45,996 nucleotides of DNA from Nostoc sp. NMS9 (GTDB lineage Bacteria; Cyanobacteriota; Cyanobacteriia; Cyanobacteriales; Nostocaceae). The position numbers and the translations under genes were made by a program. The notes beneath the pieces are model-generated. The model saw only the letters and a program-made list of their open reading frames with translations. It was not told the origin of the DNA and searched no databases. Location: the NCBI RefSeq assembly GCF_017114995.1, contig NZ_JABXKL010000002.1:1-45996 (forward strand). The letters are read 5' to 3'. Shown here one piece after another: positions 16,834-25,241 of this stretch (position 1 is its first letter; every line of letters starts with the position of its first letter).

Positions 16834-18258
16834 TTAATTATTAATATCGACAATAACCTTGGCGTAAGTTAAACCAGAAACTTTATGGCTATCTTCTAGA
16901 GACAGAGCAATTTTAACTTCTACAACTCTGGCATCCACATCTGCTGCTGGATCTGTATTCAGCACATCTTTTTTACCAATTTTTCTGCCAATTTCAGTAA
17001 CAGTTCCCTTTAATTCGCCGCTAAATGCGCCGTTATCACTGGTGATAGTAGCATTTTGACCAAGACGCACTTTACCAATGCTGTCTTCAGCGACTTCCGC
17101 AATTACAAACATTTGGTTGGTTTGGCCAATTTCAGCAATCCCATTTGCGCCGATCGCTTCACCCGATTTGGTGTAAACCTTTAAAATCTCTCCAGCGATT
17201 GGTGCTTGAACGTAGCTTAACCTTAGTTCTGCTTCGGCTTTTCTGATATTTGCGATCGCATTACTAACTTGGGCTTGCGCTACTTGCACATCGGTAGGAC
17301 TAACATCTAAAATTCTGCTTAGTTTGGCCTTTTCTTCATCAATTTGTCTTTGCAAAGTTGCTACAGTTTTATCACGGTTAACTTTAGCTTCGATTAACTG
17401 CTGTTGCAAAGTTGCTAAATTTTGTATTTGGTTGGCTCTAGCCTCAGCAAGTTGCTGTCGCAAGGTTGCCAGTGTCTGCTTTAGGGTAGCTTGGCTTTCA
17501 GCCACCTGCTGATTAGCAGTTATTGCACTCAAGCGTCTTCTGTCCCGCTCTTGCTGAGAAATAGCACCTTCTTTGTATAAAAAATCATAGCGTCCGGCAT
17601 CGACTTGAGCATTGCGCTGTTCGGCTTGAATACGTACAAGCGTTGCTCTGAGAGCATCTCTTTGCCCACTGAGTTCAGCTTCTAGGCGATTTACGGTTGC
17701 TTGTTGGACAAGTTTATCACCACTTAACTGAGCTGCAATCCGCGCGATCGTTGCTTGTTGAGCATTCCTTTCCCCAAGTAACTGCGCTTGTAGGCGAGCA
17801 ATAACTGCTCTTTGAGCTTGAATATCTCTTGGAGAGCCAGCCCTGACTTGTGCTAAATTTGCACGGGCTTCTTGGACTTTCGCTTTTGCCTCTTGTAGTC
17901 CGGCTATCTGGGTATCGCGGTTGTCCAAAATTGCCACAATTTGACCTTGCTTTACCTGTTCACCCTCTTTCACTAGAAGTTGCTGAATTCGTGATGATGG
18001 TGCTAATCCTGATGATGGGGCGGACAATTTAACAACTTCGCCTCGCGGTTCCAAACGCCCTACAGCACTAATGCTATTGGTAGATGGCATTACTGGTACG
18101 GATGTAGTTAGTTTTCTTAACTGCTCGATTTTAGCCGTACCTAGTATCCCAGCAGCGATTACTACTGGCACGGCTACAGCGATACCCCACCAAATCTTAG
18201 GTTGTTCGTGATTAAGTGTCTGTTCACTTGGCTTTGGCTTTTCAGTCACCCTTGACAT
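16834..18258 (-). CDS. devB: DevB-type membrane fusion protein (HlyD family)
   Basis: 474 residues from ATG 18258; a TTG 21 codons upstream is less likely. One N-terminal membrane helix (WWGIAVAVPVVIAAGILGTA) and ISAVGRLEPRGEVVKLSAPSS, the DevB-specific start of the lipoyl part. Long Gln/Ala-rich coiled coils follow with repeated RLQAQL/RLEAEL blocks, then the second lipoyl half YVQAPIAGEILKVYTKSGE and a beta-barrel domain. It bridges the inner-membrane DevCA complex to TolC. First gene of the operon; a possible NtcA site lies about 420 bases upstream. Confidence 0.87.
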   Translation of the reverse strand: MSRVTEKPKPSEQTLNHEQPKIWWGIAVAVPVVIAAGILGTAKIEQLRKLTTSVPVMPSTNSISAVGRLEPRGEVVKLSAPSSGLAPSSRIQQLLVKEGEQVKQGQIVAILDNRDTQIAGLQEAKAKVQEARANLAQVRAGSPRDIQAQRAVIARLQAQLLGERNAQQATIARIAAQLSGDKLVQQATVNRLEAELSGQRDALRATLVRIQAEQRNAQVDAGRYDFLYKEGAISQQERDRRRLSAITANQQVAESQATLKQTLATLRQQLAEARANQIQNLATLQQQLIEAKVNRDKTVATLQRQIDEEKAKLSRILDVSPTDVQVAQAQVSNAIANIRKAEAELRLSYVQAPIAGEILKVYTKSGEAIGANGIAEIGQTNQMFVIAEVAEDSIGKVRLGQNATITSDNGAFSGELKGTVTEIGRKIGKKDVLNTDPAADVDARVVEVKIALSLEDSHKVSGLTYAKVIVDINN

Positions 18259-18464
18259 AGTATGTTGCCCATTTACCTGAATTGTGCTGATGGAAGTAAA
18301 AATAAAAGGGTTTTTAATCAACAGCCAGCTGTTAGGACAAACAACAGTGGTTTCAAGCTGGGTATGGCTTAAAAATCCATTGTGTGATGAACGTTCAACA
18401 CTATGGCTTTACAAAATGGTGTTTTCTATAGCCGTATGTATGCAATACACTTTGACCTCTCTGC

Positions 18465-18493
18465 AAACCTCTCTTTTAAAAGGAGAGAGGTTT
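18465..18493. repeat. Spacer palindrome in the devB upstream region
   Basis: AAACCTCTC (18465-18473) and GAGAGGTTT (18485-18493) are perfect arms around an A/T-rich loop. Followed by GGGGGCGGGGTTAGG, a combination common to Nostoc intergenic repeats. The surrounding gene-less stretch 18259-19077 otherwise shows only a candidate NtcA site and no ORF of quality. Confidence 0.55.
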
Positions 18494-18678
18494 TGAGGCT
18501 TACTAGGGGGCGGGGTTAGGTCTGTATTGAAACTGAGAAACGCTATAGTAGCTGGCTATTCAATAACTCTGAGTATTATTGACACATGAGTGCAATGAGA
18601 GTTAGCAGAATTCACAAGCAGTATGAATCTAGATATAAAGACGCGATACATCACATCTCTACACAAAATCCTAAATTG

Positions 18679-18692
18679 GTATGATGCGGTAC
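18679..18692 (-). promoter_or_regulatory. Candidate NtcA-binding site upstream of devBCA
   Basis: GTATGATGCGGTAC fits GTA-N8-TAC exactly. It is about 420 bases before the devB ATG, a distance consistent with the long leaders of dev-type operons, but no TAN3T box sits at the standard 22 bases. NtcA is the nitrogen-stress regulator in cyanobacteria. Such a 6-of-14 motif can occur by chance. Confidence 0.35.
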
Positions 18693-19077
18693 TTTACTGC
18701 TACATTCACTACGGCTATAGTTAGTCACAAAATTGAAAAGAAACATCAAAAATAGACTGTTGCCTTTGTTGGACACAATCTTGCTACAAAAGTTAGTCTT
18801 CCTTAAGTCAATAAACGATTAACTAACTAAAAAATATCTGTCAACTTGAACATTCCTAATATCAGAGTTTCCTTAACTTTCTGGTCAATGAGTTAGCTGT
18901 CTCTAGTTGCTTGCACCTGCCAAGACAACAAACCATTTTGTGATATTTGCTTCAAAGACCTTACTACTCTCCCTGTTGCTGTTTTGGGACTCCATTAAAC
19001 TCTCGTTGAATGAATTCTACATTTATCCGTTATGCGAAAACGTAACAGAGCCTACAGATGGGGAGATGGGGGAATGA

Positions 19078-19815
19078 TTAAGTTGGAAGGTCGAATAAAA
19101 CTGTGGTCATGTAATTTTCTGCCCAAGCTGGACCAAAGGCTTTTTCTAGTACGCGGCGGGTTTTATCGTTTTGCTGCTGTTTGGTGCAGTAGTTGTGTTG
19201 TCCGGCGAGATTTTGGGTGACTTGTTCAACTGAAACAGGACGTGAGGCGATCGCTTGGGTACAATGAATGTCTAAAAATTCTCGCACCCGCGACAGAAAC
19301 ATTGTTTCTTCTTCTGGAGAACTAGGGCGCACAAAGATACAAAAATCCGAAAAAATATTTCCCCATTCAGGTAATTCACGGGGTTGGGAAAAGTTAAGCA
19401 CTGTTAGCTGTGTCAGTGCACAAGTATAAGATTCTGGTAAGGTTCGTTCTACTTGGATAGGAGAAAGGTCTGCGATCGCCGCACTAATTTGACCTCTACC
19501 CCCAACTAAATCACAACCAAACATCGGCAGGTTGTATTCTGGACGGGGAAACATGACGCAGTGCAAAATATCCAGCATATTGCCGATTTTTGCCAGTTCC
19601 AAGTGCATTTTCCGAAACTGGGGCGTTTGATAGCAACGGTTTTCAATCGTCAGTTTTTCGCCTTCTAGTCTACCTTCCACATACCCCAACTCATTAGGCA
19701 AATGGTAGGGAGATAAATCCAGGTGCTGATGCCAAGCTGCCTCAATACAATCAGCTAGCTGACGAATTAGGGGATGTTGTTGCTCACGCAGCGAGGGCAT
19801 AGAAGTAAATGACAT
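19078..19815 (-). CDS. pcyA: Phycocyanobilin:ferredoxin oxidoreductase
   Basis: 245 residues. PcyA reduces biliverdin IXalpha in two ferredoxin-dependent steps to phycocyanobilin, the chromophore of phycobilisomes and phytochromes. The active-site Glu73, His85 and Asp102 fall in [23 protein letters not shown] and [10 protein letters not shown], the counterparts of Glu76, His88 and Asp105 of the well-studied Synechocystis enzyme (offset 3). The C-terminal region [15 protein letters not shown] is also typical. Single gene; the upstream spacer (19816-20016) has no obvious element. Confidence 0.97.
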   Translation of the reverse strand: MSFTSMPSLREQQHPLIRQLADCIEAAWHQHLDLSPYHLPNELGYVEGRLEGEKLTIENRCYQTPQFRKMHLELAKIGNMLDILHCVMFPRPEYNLPMFGCDLVGGRGQISAAIADLSPIQVERTLPESYTCALTQLTVLNFSQPRELPEWGNIFSDFCIFVRPSSPEEETMFLSRVREFLDIHCTQAIASRPVSVEQVTQNLAGQHNYCTKQQQNDKTRRVLEKAFGPAWAENYMTTVLFDLPT

Positions 19816-20016
19816 ATTCTAGTTGGGAATGCGATCTAATGGCCAGTCTACAACCTGTCGTGCCATACCTGTTGTGGTCTGCAATATAAGCAAACACTTA
19901 AACCCAGCCAACGTAAATTTATAAGACAGTTGCTTTTCACAATGATTATTTATTTTGTAGTCTAGGTTACAGAAATAATTTTAGATTAGCCCATTTGTGA
20001 AGGCTAATAGAAAGCT

Positions 20017-20244
20017 ATGAAACTAGATTCTCATAGACCGGATTTTGCTGTGCAAGCAAGAAGGCACAATCTGGAAGGCTTACAGAGGTTCAGAGCTTCT
20101 ACTTGGGTAAACCTTCTGCAACTTCCCAACCCCTTTAGTTTTGACGAAGCACTTTTATTGTGTCCGGTTTCAGCAGATGAGTGGCTAGCCTGGATTCCAG
20201 ATCATGGAGAGGCAATACTCAATATCAGGCAATTTAGTTATTAA
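20017..20244 (+). CDS. Small conserved-looking hypothetical protein
   Basis: 75 residues, ATG at 20017. Sequence features: FAVQARRHNLEGLQRFRA, LLQLPNPFSFDEALLLCPVS, then ADEWLAWIPDHGEAIL. Trp- and Leu-rich, no membrane helix, no named motif. A sensible composition and an isolated position make it likely real. It converges on maf across a repeat. Confidence 0.65.
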   Translation: MKLDSHRPDFAVQARRHNLEGLQRFRASTWVNLLQLPNPFSFDEALLLCPVSADEWLAWIPDHGEAILNIRQFSY

Positions 20245-20246
20245 TT

Positions 20247-20330
20247 ATTGGGCATTGGGCATTGGGCATTGGGCATTGGGCATTGGTTATTCACTTTGGA
20301 CAAATGACAAATGACAAATGACAAATGACT
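20247..20330. repeat. Heptamer repeats (CATTGGG)n and (ACAAATG)n
   Basis: Roughly five copies of a 7-base GGGCATT unit followed, after TTATTCACTTTGG, by four copies of ACAAATG that run into the 3' end of maf. Short tandem repeats of the STRR class between convergent genes. Confidence 0.85.
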
Positions 20331-20922
20331 ATTGCCAAAAATCAGTGACATCGTATCCCAATTCCTCTAGCATCTGCCGCAGCAGGGGTAAACTGAGTCC
20401 AATTACATTGCTGTGACAGCCTTCAATTTTTTCCACGAAGAAACTTCCAAAACCTTCAATGGCAAAGGCACCAGCACACTTGAGGGGTTCACCTGTGGCA
20501 ACATAAGCTTTAATTGCCTTCTCGCTCATTTGAGCAAAGTAAACTCTTGTAACTTGAGACTTGACTAAAGTACGGTTTTGGTCATGGTCAATTAAGGCGT
20601 GACCTGTGTACAAGTCGCCAAAGTTACCTTGCATTATCTGCCAACGTGCGATCGCTTCAGAGAAGTCTGCTGGTTTGCCGTAAATTTCACCATTGATGGA
20701 CAAAACTGAATCACAACCCATAATCAAAGCTGATTCAAACTCTGGGGCTACAGTTTCTGCTTTATACTGGGCAAGAGTTTTGACCAATTCTGCTGGTTCA
20801 CTTAGTTCAATTTGCGACTCATCAAAGTCACTAGGTCGAACTATCGGTTCAATACCAACAGTTTGCAGCAAGCGGCGTCGGGCTGGAGAAGCTGAAGCAA
20901 GTACAAAAGGTGGAATTTTCAT
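20329..20922 (-). CDS. maf: Maf-family nucleoside triphosphate pyrophosphatase
   Basis: 197 residues. [19 protein letters not shown] is the Maf signature, followed by [28 protein letters not shown] (the acidic residue for metal), [10 protein letters not shown] and [18 protein letters not shown]. These enzymes hydrolyse dTTP, UTP or modified nucleotides to monophosphates (house-cleaning). Whether it prefers dTTP or 7-methyl-GTP is not decidable by eye. The stop codon is embedded in the adjacent tandem repeat. Confidence 0.93.
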   Translation of the reverse strand: MKIPPFVLASASPARRRLLQTVGIEPIVRPSDFDESQIELSEPAELVKTLAQYKAETVAPEFESALIMGCDSVLSINGEIYGKPADFSEAIARWQIMQGNFGDLYTGHALIDHDQNRTLVKSQVTRVYFAQMSEKAIKAYVATGEPLKCAGAFAIEGFGSFFVEKIEGCHSNVIGLSLPLLRQMLEELGYDVTDFWQ

Positions 20923-21032
20923 GAGATTTTAGAAAAATTTGTTAATTGGGCATTGCTTATTTCCCTTGTTCCCCTTTTCCCCGGTCTTTATTTTAATTTT
21001 TAATTTTTAATTGATTTCTCCCTACTCCCCAA

Positions 21033-21578
21033 TTAATAAACAGAAAAAGAATTGACAACCTCATCAATCATTCGTTTGACTTTCTGCCAGCGTTTTTCAG
21101 GAATTGAGGCATTAAAGGTAAAAAGTTTACCACGGCTCACAGCGACACTGGCGATGTTGTGTCGTTGCTGTTGATTGGGGAGTTTAACCTCATACTCTAA
21201 AAGGTAGTATATTTTACCGTCTACTTCTCGCTGTGCAGCATTGACTAATTCCGCCGAACGACCAGAGTCAGGAGGCGCAAGAGCCGCTTTTCCTAATTTG
21301 TATCCTACTTCTGTTGGGGTTCCCAATTCTGACAAAGTTTTGCCTTCAGGAACTGGGCTAATCACAACCGAAACATTTTCAGACACCTCAATCAAATCGT
21401 GGAAAACCACATCTGGCCCATCGGCAACTTTAACTGGCAGCCAGCCGTTAGGATATAAAAACTGATAGCCATCACTACTGTCTACAAAGCTTTTGAGTCC
21501 AGCCGCAGCCGCAACATCCGAATTACTCAGACTGAAGCTCAACACCAATAGCAAAATTAATACAATTCGTTTCCACAT
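21033..21578 (-). CDS. PsbP-family photosystem II protein (CyanoP-like)
   Basis: 181 residues. N-terminal secretion signal KRIVLILLLVLSFSLSNSDVAAAA with Ala-Ala-Ala cleavage region, then a PsbP fold: FVDSSDGYQFLYPNGWLPV, VVFHDLIEVSENVSVVISPV, REVDGKIYYLLEYEVKLP and a C-terminal IDEVVNSFSVY. It is expected on the lumenal side of thylakoids, assisting photosystem II assembly. Cyanobacterial PsbP proteins usually carry a lipobox cysteine at the signal end; here none is present, so it should be soluble or held otherwise. No operon partner is visible. Confidence 0.88.
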   Translation of the reverse strand: MWKRIVLILLLVLSFSLSNSDVAAAAGLKSFVDSSDGYQFLYPNGWLPVKVADGPDVVFHDLIEVSENVSVVISPVPEGKTLSELGTPTEVGYKLGKAALAPPDSGRSAELVNAAQREVDGKIYYLLEYEVKLPNQQQRHNIASVAVSRGKLFTFNASIPEKRWQKVKRMIDEVVNSFSVY

Positions 21579-21901
21579 TTCTAGAGATTCCTTTGGGCTG
21601 GAGATAACACAAGACTTGCATCATTTCTCGTCTTTATTCTCCCACCAACCGGGACGCTTCGGATAGTGCATTAGATGTTGAGGGGTCAATGCACAAATGT
21701 CGGCAAATACTTCCTGAACTACTTGGGTTCACGTCTAATCGCAATGTTGCATAGGTCTTAGTGGTCTGCTAGTCCCCCTAACGCTCTTCTATAGATGCTG
21801 TAATTCCATTTCTTACCTTTTTAAAAAACGTAGAGAATAACTCCGCGTCACTTTGCGTAAACCTCTGCGTCTCTCTGCGTTTAAAAACAAATCTAGTAAA
21901 C
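21579..21901. other. Spacer holding an orphan C-terminal peptide remnant and a dispersed repeat
   Basis: On the minus strand 21621-21728 is open and reads ...VFADICALTPQHLMHYPKRP, then GWWENKDEK and a stop, with no start codon and an in-frame stop just upstream (21729-21731). It looks like the tail of a lost gene. At 21826-21890 CGTAGAG...TCTGCGTCTCTCTGCGTTT is a dispersed CTCTGCGTC-type repeat. Nothing else is seen. Confidence 0.35.
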
Positions 21902-21929
21902 AGGAGAGGCAAATAATTCTACCTCTCCT
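21902..21929 (-). terminator. Terminator of the rbcLXS operon
   Basis: Perfect 8-base stem AGGAGAGG (21902-21909) / CCTCTCCT (21922-21929), starting about 35 bases past the rbcS stop. On the minus strand it is followed by a GTTTACTAGATTTGTTTTT tract, giving the usual hairpin-plus-U end. Confidence 0.7.
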
Positions 21930-21964
21930 ATGGGGATAAACTAATTACTTAAAGCTCACTAGCC

Positions 21965-22303
21965 TTAGTATCTGTTGGCTTTGTTGGGTTTGTGAACAAG
22001 AAAGCTGAGAATTTGGCACTGCTTGATGTTGTCAAAACCCACAACACGAATATAGCTGGTGTTGAATTGAGAACGGCATCCTTGGACTTCGCTCAATACT
22101 TCTTGAGTGGATTTAGCACCGAACAAAGGCAACTTCCACATTGTCCAATATAATTCTGTTGGCTCAGAAGTTTCATTGAACTCGATCGCTGGAATGTAAC
22201 CTTGATTCAAAATGTACTGGATCTGCTTAGCAATTTGAGCATCAGACAGAGGGGGAAGATAAGAAAGGGTTTCGTAACGACGCTCTTTTGGTAAAGTTTG
22301 CAT
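21965..22303 (-). CDS. rbcS: Ribulose bisphosphate carboxylase small subunit
   Basis: 112 residues, the usual cyanobacterial length. [20 protein letters not shown], then [27 protein letters not shown] and [20 protein letters not shown] are the conserved blocks. Four copies cap each end of the Form I holoenzyme (L8S8) and raise its catalytic rate. Third gene of the rbcL-rbcX-rbcS operon, 46 bases after rbcX, followed by the operon terminator. Confidence 0.98.
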   Translation of the reverse strand: MQTLPKERRYETLSYLPPLSDAQIAKQIQYILNQGYIPAIEFNETSEPTELYWTMWKLPLFGAKSTQEVLSEVQGCRSQFNTSYIRVVGFDNIKQCQILSFLVHKPNKANRY

Positions 22304-22349
22304 AGCTTTTGATAATGGGTTGCGATTTTTTACTAGTAGATTGACCGAA

Positions 22350-22760
22350 CTAATTGGATAAGTTATCCAAATTCGGATCTGAAGTTGCTTGCTGTTCTGG
22401 TTGCAGACTGGGGTTAGATGTGTCTACTACTTGTGTGATGCGTTCTAAATGCTGGCGACGCTGTTCCATATTGGCTTGCTGAATGCCAGTGCGAACCATT
22501 TCCGGTAAAAATTCTGCAATTTCTTCCGCAATATGTTCTCTGACAGTCATGATTCGCAAAGCCAAATCTGGTTTTTCTCGCAACAGTTGCTCAATGTATG
22601 ACTCACCATTTTGAATTTTGCCAGACGAAAAGTTATGCAGCCAAAGTTCTAATGGAGGATTAGTTTCGCCTAGCTGTGCCAATACTGTCCTTAGAGCCTG
22701 ATAAGTCAGATAGCTTTGGAGAGTTTTGGCTGTGTCCTTCGCAATTTGCTTAAGATTCAT
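22350..22760 (-). CDS. rbcX: Rubisco assembly chaperone RbcX
   Basis: 136 residues. Helical protein starting [22 protein letters not shown]; the dimer binds the C-terminus of RbcL to help L8 core assembly. The conserved [15 protein letters not shown] and LFNRPD-like surface parts ([27 protein letters not shown]) are intact. The last ~25 residues are a polar, low-complexity tail of the kind seen in Nostoc RbcX. It lies between rbcL and rbcS, as in many heterocystous species. Confidence 0.95.
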   Translation of the reverse strand: MNLKQIAKDTAKTLQSYLTYQALRTVLAQLGETNPPLELWLHNFSSGKIQNGESYIEQLLREKPDLALRIMTVREHIAEEIAEFLPEMVRTGIQQANMEQRRQHLERITQVVDTSNPSLQPEQQATSDPNLDNLSN

Positions 22761-22779
22761 GCTTGACCCCAGCCCTGAA

Positions 22780-22810
22780 GAGTTATGAGTTATGAGTTAT
22801 GAGTTATGAA
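22780..22810. repeat. Heptamer repeat (GAGTTAT)n in the rbcL-rbcX spacer
   Basis: Three and a half copies of GAGTTAT, followed by GACGCGATTAATCGCCTC (22834-22851) that contains a 12-base perfect palindrome, then CTTAACT-like repeats. These lie inside the transcribed operon and could fold at the RNA level. Confidence 0.75.
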
Positions 22811-22892
22811 TTTATGCAAATCTTAACTCCTGTACAGACGCGATTAATCGCCTCTCTACTTCTAACTCTTAACTCTTAACTGTTAACTCAGA

Positions 22893-24323
22893 TCAGACGG
22901 TATCCATTGCTTCAAACTCGAACTTGATTTCTTTCCACAGTTCGCAAGCAACAGCTAGTTCAGGAGACCACTTGGCAGCTTCGCGGATGATATCGTTACC
23001 TTCACGAGCCAAGTTGCGGCCTTCGTTACGAGCTTGAATAACGGCTTCCAAGGCGACGCGGTTAGCGGTTGCACCAGGAGCGTTACCCCAAGGGTGACCT
23101 AGAGTACCACCACCGAATTGTAGTACAGAGTCATCACCAAAGATTTCTACTAGGGCGGGCATGTGCCATACGTGGATACCACCGGAAGCAACAGCAAACA
23201 CTCCAGGTAGAGAAGCCCAGTCTTGGGTAAAGTAGATACCACGAGACTTGTCTTGCTCAATGTAGTTTTCACGCAACAGGTCAACGAAGCCCATTGTGAT
23301 GCCGCGCTCACCTTCCAACTTACCAACTACTGTACCAGTGTGGATGTGGTCGCCACCAGATAAACGTAGGGCTTTAGCCAATACACGGAAGTGGATACCG
23401 TGGTTCTTTTGACGGTCAATTACAGCGTGCATCGCACGGTGAATGTGCAGCAGGATACCGTTGTCGCGACACCAACGAGCCAATGTGGTATTGGCGGTGA
23501 AACCTGCGGTGAGGTAGTCATGCATGATAATGGGCATTTTGAGTTCTTTAGCGTACTCAGCCCGCTTCAGCATTTCTTCACAGGTGGGGGCGGTGACGTT
23601 TAGGTAGTGTCCTTTAATTTCACCGGTTTCTGCTTGAGCTTTGTTGATAGCTTCAGCTACGAACAAGAAGCGATCGCGCCATCTTTGGAATGGTGCGGAG
23701 TTGATGTTTTCGTCGTCTTTGGTGAAGTCCAAACCACCGCGTAAGCACTCGTATACAGCGCGTCCGTAGTTCTTAGCGGAAAGACCCAATTTGGGCTTAA
23801 TGGTACAACCTAGCAAAGGACGACCGTATTTGTTTAACTTGTCGCGCTCAACTTGGATACCGTGAGGAGGCCCTTGGAAGGTCTTGATGTAAGCTACTGG
23901 AAAGCGGATATCTTCTAGACGCAGTGCCCGTAGAGCTTTGAAACCAAATACGTTACCGACAATTGAGGTCAATACGTTGGTTACAGAACCTTCTTCAAAC
24001 AAGTCCAAAGGATAGGCAACGTAGGCAATATATTGGTTGTCTTCACCGGGAACTGGTTCGATATCATAGCAACGACCTTTGTAGCGATCGAGGTCGGTGA
24101 GCAAATCTGTCCACACAGTTGTCCAAGTACCTGTGGAAGATTCAGCCGCTACAGCCGCACCTGCTTCTTCGGGAGGAACACCAGGCTGGGGTGTCATGCG
24201 GAACGCAGCTAGAAGATCGGTATCTTTTGGAGTGTAATCCGGTGTGTAATAAGTTAGTCTGTAATCTTGAACCCCGGCTTTATACCCAGATTTGCTCTGA
24301 GTCTTCGTTTGAGCGTAAGACAT
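22893..24323 (-). CDS. rbcL: Ribulose bisphosphate carboxylase large subunit
   Basis: 476 residues from ATG 24323, with GGAAGGA seven bases upstream; an in-frame GTG eight codons earlier is not used in relatives, which begin [11 protein letters not shown]. Catalytic parts are intact: [11 protein letters not shown] (Lys), [13 protein letters not shown] (carbamylated Lys and metal ligands), the His-rich [13 protein letters not shown] segment, [18 protein letters not shown] (loop 6 lysine) and GGGTLGHP. Form IB rubisco fixes CO2 in carboxysomes. First gene of rbcLXS, with a long leader carrying a hairpin. Confidence 0.99.
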   Translation of the reverse strand: MSYAQTKTQSKSGYKAGVQDYRLTYYTPDYTPKDTDLLAAFRMTPQPGVPPEEAGAAVAAESSTGTWTTVWTDLLTDLDRYKGRCYDIEPVPGEDNQYIAYVAYPLDLFEEGSVTNVLTSIVGNVFGFKALRALRLEDIRFPVAYIKTFQGPPHGIQVERDKLNKYGRPLLGCTIKPKLGLSAKNYGRAVYECLRGGLDFTKDDENINSAPFQRWRDRFLFVAEAINKAQAETGEIKGHYLNVTAPTCEEMLKRAEYAKELKMPIIMHDYLTAGFTANTTLARWCRDNGILLHIHRAMHAVIDRQKNHGIHFRVLAKALRLSGGDHIHTGTVVGKLEGERGITMGFVDLLRENYIEQDKSRGIYFTQDWASLPGVFAVASGGIHVWHMPALVEIFGDDSVLQFGGGTLGHPWGNAPGATANRVALEAVIQARNEGRNLAREGNDIIREAAKWSPELAVACELWKEIKFEFEAMDTV

Positions 24324-24379
24324 AATTTTATCCTTCCCTGAAATCACTCTTTTTAATTATCAAATCACGTTTTGTGCAA

Positions 24380-24421
24380 CTTCCCCTCACCCCGCTCTTG
24401 CCCCCCATGAGCGAGGGGAAG
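24380..24421 (-). promoter_or_regulatory. Hairpin in the rbcL 5' leader
   Basis: Outer stem CTTCCCCT (24380-24387) / AGGGGAAG (24414-24421) and inner stem CGCTC (24393-24397) / GAGCG (24409-24413) with a C-rich loop. It begins about 57 bases before the rbcL ATG on the minus strand. Likely inside the transcript; it could affect stability or translation, or may be a dispersed repeat. Confidence 0.5.
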
Positions 24422-24963
24422 ATCAGAAAAACTTTTTGTTAGGAGTTGCCTTTGGCAAAGCTTAGCAGTTTTTTTGCGGCGGACACTTTGGTAGCGGTGG
24501 TAGCCCTCCTCACCAGTGTTTTCCCCTTCTAGGGGTACACGACCTAGCGCTTCTACTGTTTCCTCTTGCTAAAAATCAAAATTCTTTTTTACCTCTTCTT
24601 TGCACCCAACTAAACCTTCTCAATTTCACCAAAACTTCCGCGTTTTACGGCTTGATTTAGATAATTCCCCCATAAATTCGGGTATTAAGGGGATTGGGCT
24701 GGCTGGCACACATTCCCGCCTTTACACTCCTTATATCTTCCCTTTGATGGAAAAGATACCAGAAAAGAATTTACTTGACAGAGATTTAGCAGAGTGGTGA
24801 GCAAAAGATAAAAGAATCGCACACCACGTAATTTGTAACTTGTTTCACAATATATCAAGAATTCGATAAGTTATTCTTTGAAAGTTTTTAACTTATCTAT
24901 TTAATTTAGTTATTACATAAAGATTTAAACTTTTTGTTACAAACACTTTACAAAGTGTCATTA

Positions 24964-25182
24964 ATGGTATGGGGCATTGGGGATTGGGCATGGGGCATTA
25001 GAAGTTAGGAGTTAGGAGTTAGGAGTTTGGAATTCTCCCCCTCTGCCCAGCCAATACTTCGGCTTCTCTACGAGACGCACTCACGTTCGCGGTTCCTGAG
25101 CATAGTCGTTCGCGTAGCGTCCCGCAGGGACGGACAGTACAAGTACCCAATGCCCAATCCCCAATCCCCAATCCCCAATGTT
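24964..25182. repeat. Heptamer-flanked inverted repeat element, copy A
   Basis: The left arm contains CATTGGGGATTGGGCATGGGG; the right arm contains CCCAATGCCCAATCCCCAATC-type units, which are the reverse complement. Between them are AGTTAGG heptamers and the palindromic core GTTCGCGTAGCGTCCCGCAG near 25109. The arrangement resembles a small non-autonomous mobile element or a product of repeat expansion. Confidence 0.6.
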
Positions 25183-25241
25183 TAAAAAATCCCAGCTAGG
25201 GGAACACTGAAATTAACCCAAAGCCAGTTTAGGTAAATGCT

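Larger units (their letters stand above)
24324..25241. other. Long regulatory spacer between rbcL and the propeller gene
   Basis: About 900 bases without a credible gene; a 66-codon plus-strand frame at 24600 starts without a ribosome site and is rejected. It should hold the rbcL promoter. A perfect palindrome ACACTTT-AC-AAAGTGT at 24943-24958 lies in the AT-rich part and could be an operator or part of a LysR-type site. From about 24964 to 25182 there is a repeat element (described separately). Confidence 0.55.

Noticed and set aside
18431..18449. GTATGTATGCAATAC as an NtcA site
   Set aside because: The half-sites are 9 bases apart, not the required 8.
24600..24800. 66-codon plus-strand frame in the rbcL upstream region
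   Set aside because: No ribosome site or recognisable motif, and it lies where the rbcL leader is expected.
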